From: Nannobrachium achirus
Lineage: Eukaryota > Chordata > Actinopteri > Myctophiformes > Myctophidae
Assembly: GCA_963921795.1 (NCBI GenBank)
Contig: OY997645.1
Span: forward strand, 21,211,537 to 21,275,536
Reading direction: 5' to 3'
Length of the DNA stretch: 64,000 bases
Part shown: one piece after another, positions 58,235 to 64,000 of the stretch
Layout: every line of letters starts with the position of its first letter
Position numbering within the stretch: position 1 is the stretch's first letter
Notes under the pieces: generated by a model
Database searches by the model: none
What the model saw: only the letters and a program-made list of their open reading frames with translations
What the model was told of the DNA's origin: nothing
Translations under genes and position numbers: made by a program

Positions 58235-58974
58235 CCCACCAACCGCCACCCAGCCTGCCTGGCCTTCAGTCTGAATGAATGACCTGCAATCCATCCTCTT
58301 GTGTCCACTTCATCACATGCATTCCAGCTGGGTTTATTCTCAGACTGTGTTTAACCAGCAGTAGGGAACACCGCTGCCCACACCCCACTGTGCTTTTTGT
58401 TTGTGGAAAACATACCTACAGTATAGTGCAGTGACAGTCCTTAGCACTGGTAAAACAACATTCAGTATTTTGAACCCTATGAATTGCCCATATAGTGTGT
58501 GCATATGTGTGCTACCTGTTTCATCTTCCCTACATGCCGTGCGTCCTTTACCTGCTATGAGACTGGAATTTACCCTCAGAGGTGTTGATGGATTGGCTGA
58601 TGGCTGGTACGCTCAGAGGAATGGACACCTGTCCCCCAGCCCTCACCACACACTTGGTGTCCCACGTGGACACAGCACGGTCATGCCTGGGGTGAGTGGG
58701 TCAGATGGGATTCATTCATACAGTATAATATTGCAATTCCTTTTTCCACGGCACGGTTTTGCCAATGTTTAGCCATTTTTATTGCCATTTCAAGGCAAAG
58801 ATCAGATGAGGATCTATCATCAGATTTGGTGCCTTTTTAAATTCATAAATGACCCCTAAAAGCATGAAAAGTCTTGCATTTCATGTAGTGACTGATGTAT
58901 AGCTTATTGTTGTTGTTGTTGTTATTTTATTGCCATGACGATATTATTTAAACGTTTTGTTGCCTTTAATTAAA
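58235..58974 (+). other. gdpd1 3' UTR, candidate poly(A) signal
   Basis: Sequence after the TGA at 58232-58234. An ATTAAA at 58969-58974 is the first plausible poly(A) signal; AATAAA at 60547-60552 is a later alternative. The 123-codon frame at 58401-58772 shows no domain. Confidence 0.45.
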
Positions 58975-61230
<2,256 letters not shown>

Positions 61231-61614
61231 GTGGTTCCCGTTCCCAAACTTTTTAGCTCGAGACCCAAAAGAGAAGTTAGACGTTTGCCCGGGACCCAAT
61301 TAGTGAAAACGGCAGATCTACAAGCTCACAAACATTTGTTTTCTAATGTATGGAATTTCTTAGATTTTTCTTTGATTTATTAATGAAATTATTACTAATC
61401 ATTGTATTTTTGTATTTTATTTTATTCTATTATTATTTTTGTATTTTATTACGACTATCTTTTTTGGGGAATGTTTTTTGAAAATGTTTTGAAATAATAT
61501 TCAAAACAAAACGTAGGAAACAAAACACTAAGGGACTCATAAAAACGTGTGTGTGACCCACAAATGGGTCCCGACCAAGACTGTAGAGGTCGCGACCCAG
61601 TGCTTGGGAACCAG
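61231..61614. mobile_element. Decayed hAT-Charlie-like element
   Basis: CAGTGGTTCCCGTTCCCAAA at the left and TTGGGAACCAGTG at the right are inverted Charlie/MER5-like ends. It contains half of the hairpin repeat (CGGCAGATCTACAAGCTCAC, 61310-61329). No clear duplication. Confidence 0.6.
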
Positions 61615-61761
61615 TGATTTCAATAATAAAAAATAAAATCAGAGACAACAGTTAGATTATTGGTCACTCGTGTTTACAGACGACCAATAGGATGAGTGTT
61701 GCTATGCCATATCGCTTTGTTGGTTGGACTGCGCGCCTGTCAGTTATTCGTCATAGTCGGA

Positions 61762-61836
61762 AAAATAGCCGATCGGCAAGCTCACAACGCGTCGCATCGC
61801 CACGCGTTGTGAGCTTGTAGATCTGCTATTTTGTCG
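61762..61836. repeat. Best-preserved dispersed hairpin repeat
   Basis: AAAAATAGCCGATCGGCAAG then CTCACAACGCGT pairs with ACGCGTTGTGAGCTTGTAGA then TCTGCTATTTT. The loop is CGCATCGCC. Both arms keep ACGCGT. Confidence 0.85.
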
Positions 61837-61846
61837 ACACAGAGAG

Positions 61847-62065
61847 GTACAGTGTGATTGTGAGTGAAGACTCTGTTGGGCACCGCTGCGCGCTGGGCTG
61901 GCGCGTCAAAACATTGCGTCTGCACGACTCGCCAGGTCAGGGCTGAGAGGAAATCTGGCACGGAGAGGAATGCGAAAGGAGCTTTAGGTATTGGCGTTAC
62001 CGCGAGAAAGACGAGGAGGTGCGACTTTTCTACGTGGCGACTATACGTTTTTCTTCCCTTCAAAG
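61847..62065 (+). other. Candidate CpG-rich first exon of a further gene
   Basis: A relatively CpG-rich stretch (GCTGCGCGCTGGGCTGGCGC and similar) ends CCTTCAAAG followed by GTAAATTG at 62066, a usable donor. No convincing protein frame, so it would be 5' UTR. In human, GDPD1 is followed by YPEL2, which has a non-coding first exon, but nothing in the window proves that identity. Confidence 0.3.
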
Positions 62066-62468
62066 GTAAATTGTATTTTCTTCAGTTTTGCTTGCCACTT
62101 AAATGTCCATTGCTTGTTGTTATACTTAAGTTATTACAGCAAAACCTATTCTTAAATGCATCAAACTCGTCCTATTTAATAGCCTACGTTTTGTTCGAGT
62201 TATGACATTTCTGGTGACTTGTGCTAGAATGATGATGCGTGGCGGCGGGTTGTTATTGTTGTGCATGGGATGGGGAGCTCTGCAGTGGAGCTGCTGTCTA
62301 GTGTGGCTATAATTAGGCTGCTGCACGCACGCTGTAGCCGTGGCTTGTCCTGTATGCGCCATCAGCTCCCTATGGGCGCAGTGAGTGGGCGCACGTCAAC
62401 AACAGCTCGATCAATACGTCAACAGTCATGTGCTCATGAACCAAACTATATCTGATCATTATGTTGAC

Positions 62469-62872
62469 CTCTGAAGCAGTGGTTCTCAAACTTTTTCAGG
62501 TCAAGGACCCCCAAATTGACACTTACTAGCCCCGCGGACCCCCATTTGAAAAGATTTGCCATGGGACCCCCATAAGAGAAGATTATTACGGCTCTAATTC
62601 TCATCTTAATCTTAATTTCAAGGACCCCCACTTTGACATGCATTAGGCTAGGGACACCCATTTAATGGCATTTCTATCTCTGAGACCCCACTTTATATTG
62701 TAAAATCAATGTTCATTTAACTCCATTCCATTTGTACACTCTTTTGAGTTACATAGCCTACCAATAAGGGTCCATTTGTTTCCCAACTATAATTTAGCTG
62801 GGGACCCCCTGGAACTCCCTCAAGGACCCCTGGGGGTCCCCGGACCCCACTTTGAGAACCAATGCTCTGAAG
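62469..62872. mobile_element. hAT-Charlie-like element with 8-bp duplication
   Basis: Body 62477-62864, flanked by CTCTGAAG at 62469-62476 and 62865-62872. Ends CAGTGGTTCTCAAACTTTTT and inverse of TTTGAGAACCAATG. Non-coding, 388 bp. Related decayed text occurs at about 50105-50420 in gdpd1 intron 2. Confidence 0.88.
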
Positions 62873-63138
62873 TGTGTCAGATGGTTTTCATTTATTTTCA
62901 AAGGCACACGCACAGCCACACACTGAAGGTAGAAAGTGGATGAGCGTGTGCGTGCGCGTGCAGCAGTGTTTGGGTCCAGGCAGCATTGCTTATAGCCGAG
63001 GCATCCCCGCCATCTGTGCTCGCTGTGGTGGCTGTAGTTCTGCCCTAGATAAGGCGAACCACTGCCTGTGTGACCTGATTTGTCTTAGCCAACACTGTCA
63101 CAAATCCGGCACTTACATTTTACTCAGAGACCCCCCCA

Positions 63139-63139
<1 letters not shown>

Positions 63140-63219
<80 letters not shown>
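63140..63219. repeat. (CA)40 microsatellite
   Basis: 80 bp of CA. The flanking frames show only His/Thr repeats. Confidence 0.95.
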
Positions 63220-63220
<1 letters not shown>

Positions 63221-64000
63221 CCCACAAATAGAGTTATTTATATGCTGTATCAGCAGTACAGTGGTGTACAGTAGGTAAACAAAATGTTTGACCCCAACAT
63301 GAAACATCCAAAATGCAAGTCGGTGAGGGTGAGGCCAATGGTTTAGATTTATTACATTTAACTACATACTTCCTCCAATATCTTCCTATAACAACCTTTT
63401 TGAGGAGAACACTATTACAATCTCACATTTTCTCGAACCTTTCCAGTATCTCTCACTGCAGTGTGTCCATGTAGTTAGTTATTGATCATGTGAGGAGTCA
63501 ATATGCAGAGATTCAGTTGGGGTCAGAGAGTTGTGGGCCTTGAAAGATGATCCATGTGGGCCCCTCCACAGCACATACACAAGCAAAATAAGGTACTGGG
63601 ACTCAACAGAAACTGCTACTACTCTATGTACACTGAGCAATGAGAGTTTAAATCTGGTTCATCATTTTCTCTAGTCTCTACCATCTTCCCTGTCATTCTC
63701 TAGCTGGGTTGCTGTATTAAGCATACTGTATGTGCCTAAAAAAAGCTGAATCAGACATAAGCCTAAAAAAAATGAATCAGACATAGGCAGTGGCTGTGTA
63801 GTTCAAAGAGGTAAACAATGTACCTCTTTCTCAACAAGAGGAACGAATGCATTGGATTTATTTGTGTTGAGCCATCCTAATCGCCCATTAAACGTATCAT
63901 CTGTACCAAATCAATTAGGCACAATAAGAAACATAGCAAAACAGGGTAAGGGAGACAAAATGAGGAGCATAGAGCATTTTTGGACTAGAGAATCATGCTG
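63220..64000. other. AT-rich DNA without recognised feature
   Basis: Contains one short duplicated phrase (GAATCAGACATA near 63748 and 63774). No exon or repeat family recognised. Confidence 0.5.

Noticed and set aside
58401..58772. 123-codon frame after gdpd1
   Set aside because: In the 3' UTR, with no domain and no splice link to gdpd1.
62874..63278. 134-codon frame with several Cys residues
   Set aside because: Ends in a (CA)n tract and has no recognisable zinc-binding pattern or splice sites.

Overview
This is genomic DNA from a vertebrate, almost certainly a teleost fish. It holds three compact multi-exon housekeeping genes with consensus splice sites and a very high load of fish-type repeats: Angel-like TTAA foldback elements, a DANA-like tRNA-derived SINE, hAT-type non-autonomous elements, an L1-type retrotransposon and many long (GT)n/(CA)n tracts. 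The species cannot be fixed from the sequence. Every exon was placed by eye from protein similarity to remembered family members plus reading frame and splice sites; no database search was run.

Layout. 1-8124: AT-rich flank, then a full-length L1-type LINE (647-8108) with intact ORF1 (815-1741), intact ORF2 (4103-7885), a poly(A) tail and a perfect 16-bp target-site duplication. 8125-11375: two small inverted-repeat elements and the probable 3' UTR of the next gene. 11376-27404 (minus): por, NADPH-cytochrome P450 reductase, 14 coding exons, with a 200-N assembly gap inside one exon and a possible non-coding first exon near 30600. 30.7-35.6 kb: intergenic repeats, including an Angel-like element, a Cys-rich transposon-protein fragment and a near-perfect 129-bp-arm hairpin. 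35599-46889 (minus): tmem120 (tmem120a-like), 12 coding exons, with a hAT element, an Angel-like element and a 2.8-kb long-inverted-repeat element in its introns. 46.9-49.0 kb: head-to-head intergenic region. 49030-58234 (plus): gdpd1-like lysophospholipase D, 10 coding exons, with very long dinucleotide repeats at four of its splice sites. 58.2-64 kb: 3' UTR, hAT-Charlie-like elements and a possible non-coding first exon of a further plus-strand gene near 61.85-62.07 kb.

How the genes fit. por and tmem120a are neighbours in mammals too (human 7q11.23), so that pair is conserved synteny. All three products are predicted membrane proteins of the ER or endomembrane system: POR passes NADPH electrons to P450s, TMEM120A is a CoA-binding membrane protein, and GDPD1 is a lysophospholipase D. 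No operon-like relation is implied. The most unusual features are structural: perfect or near-perfect palindromes (26149-26372, 34529-34800), a dispersed roughly 70-bp hairpin family, and the crowding of repeats against splice sites.
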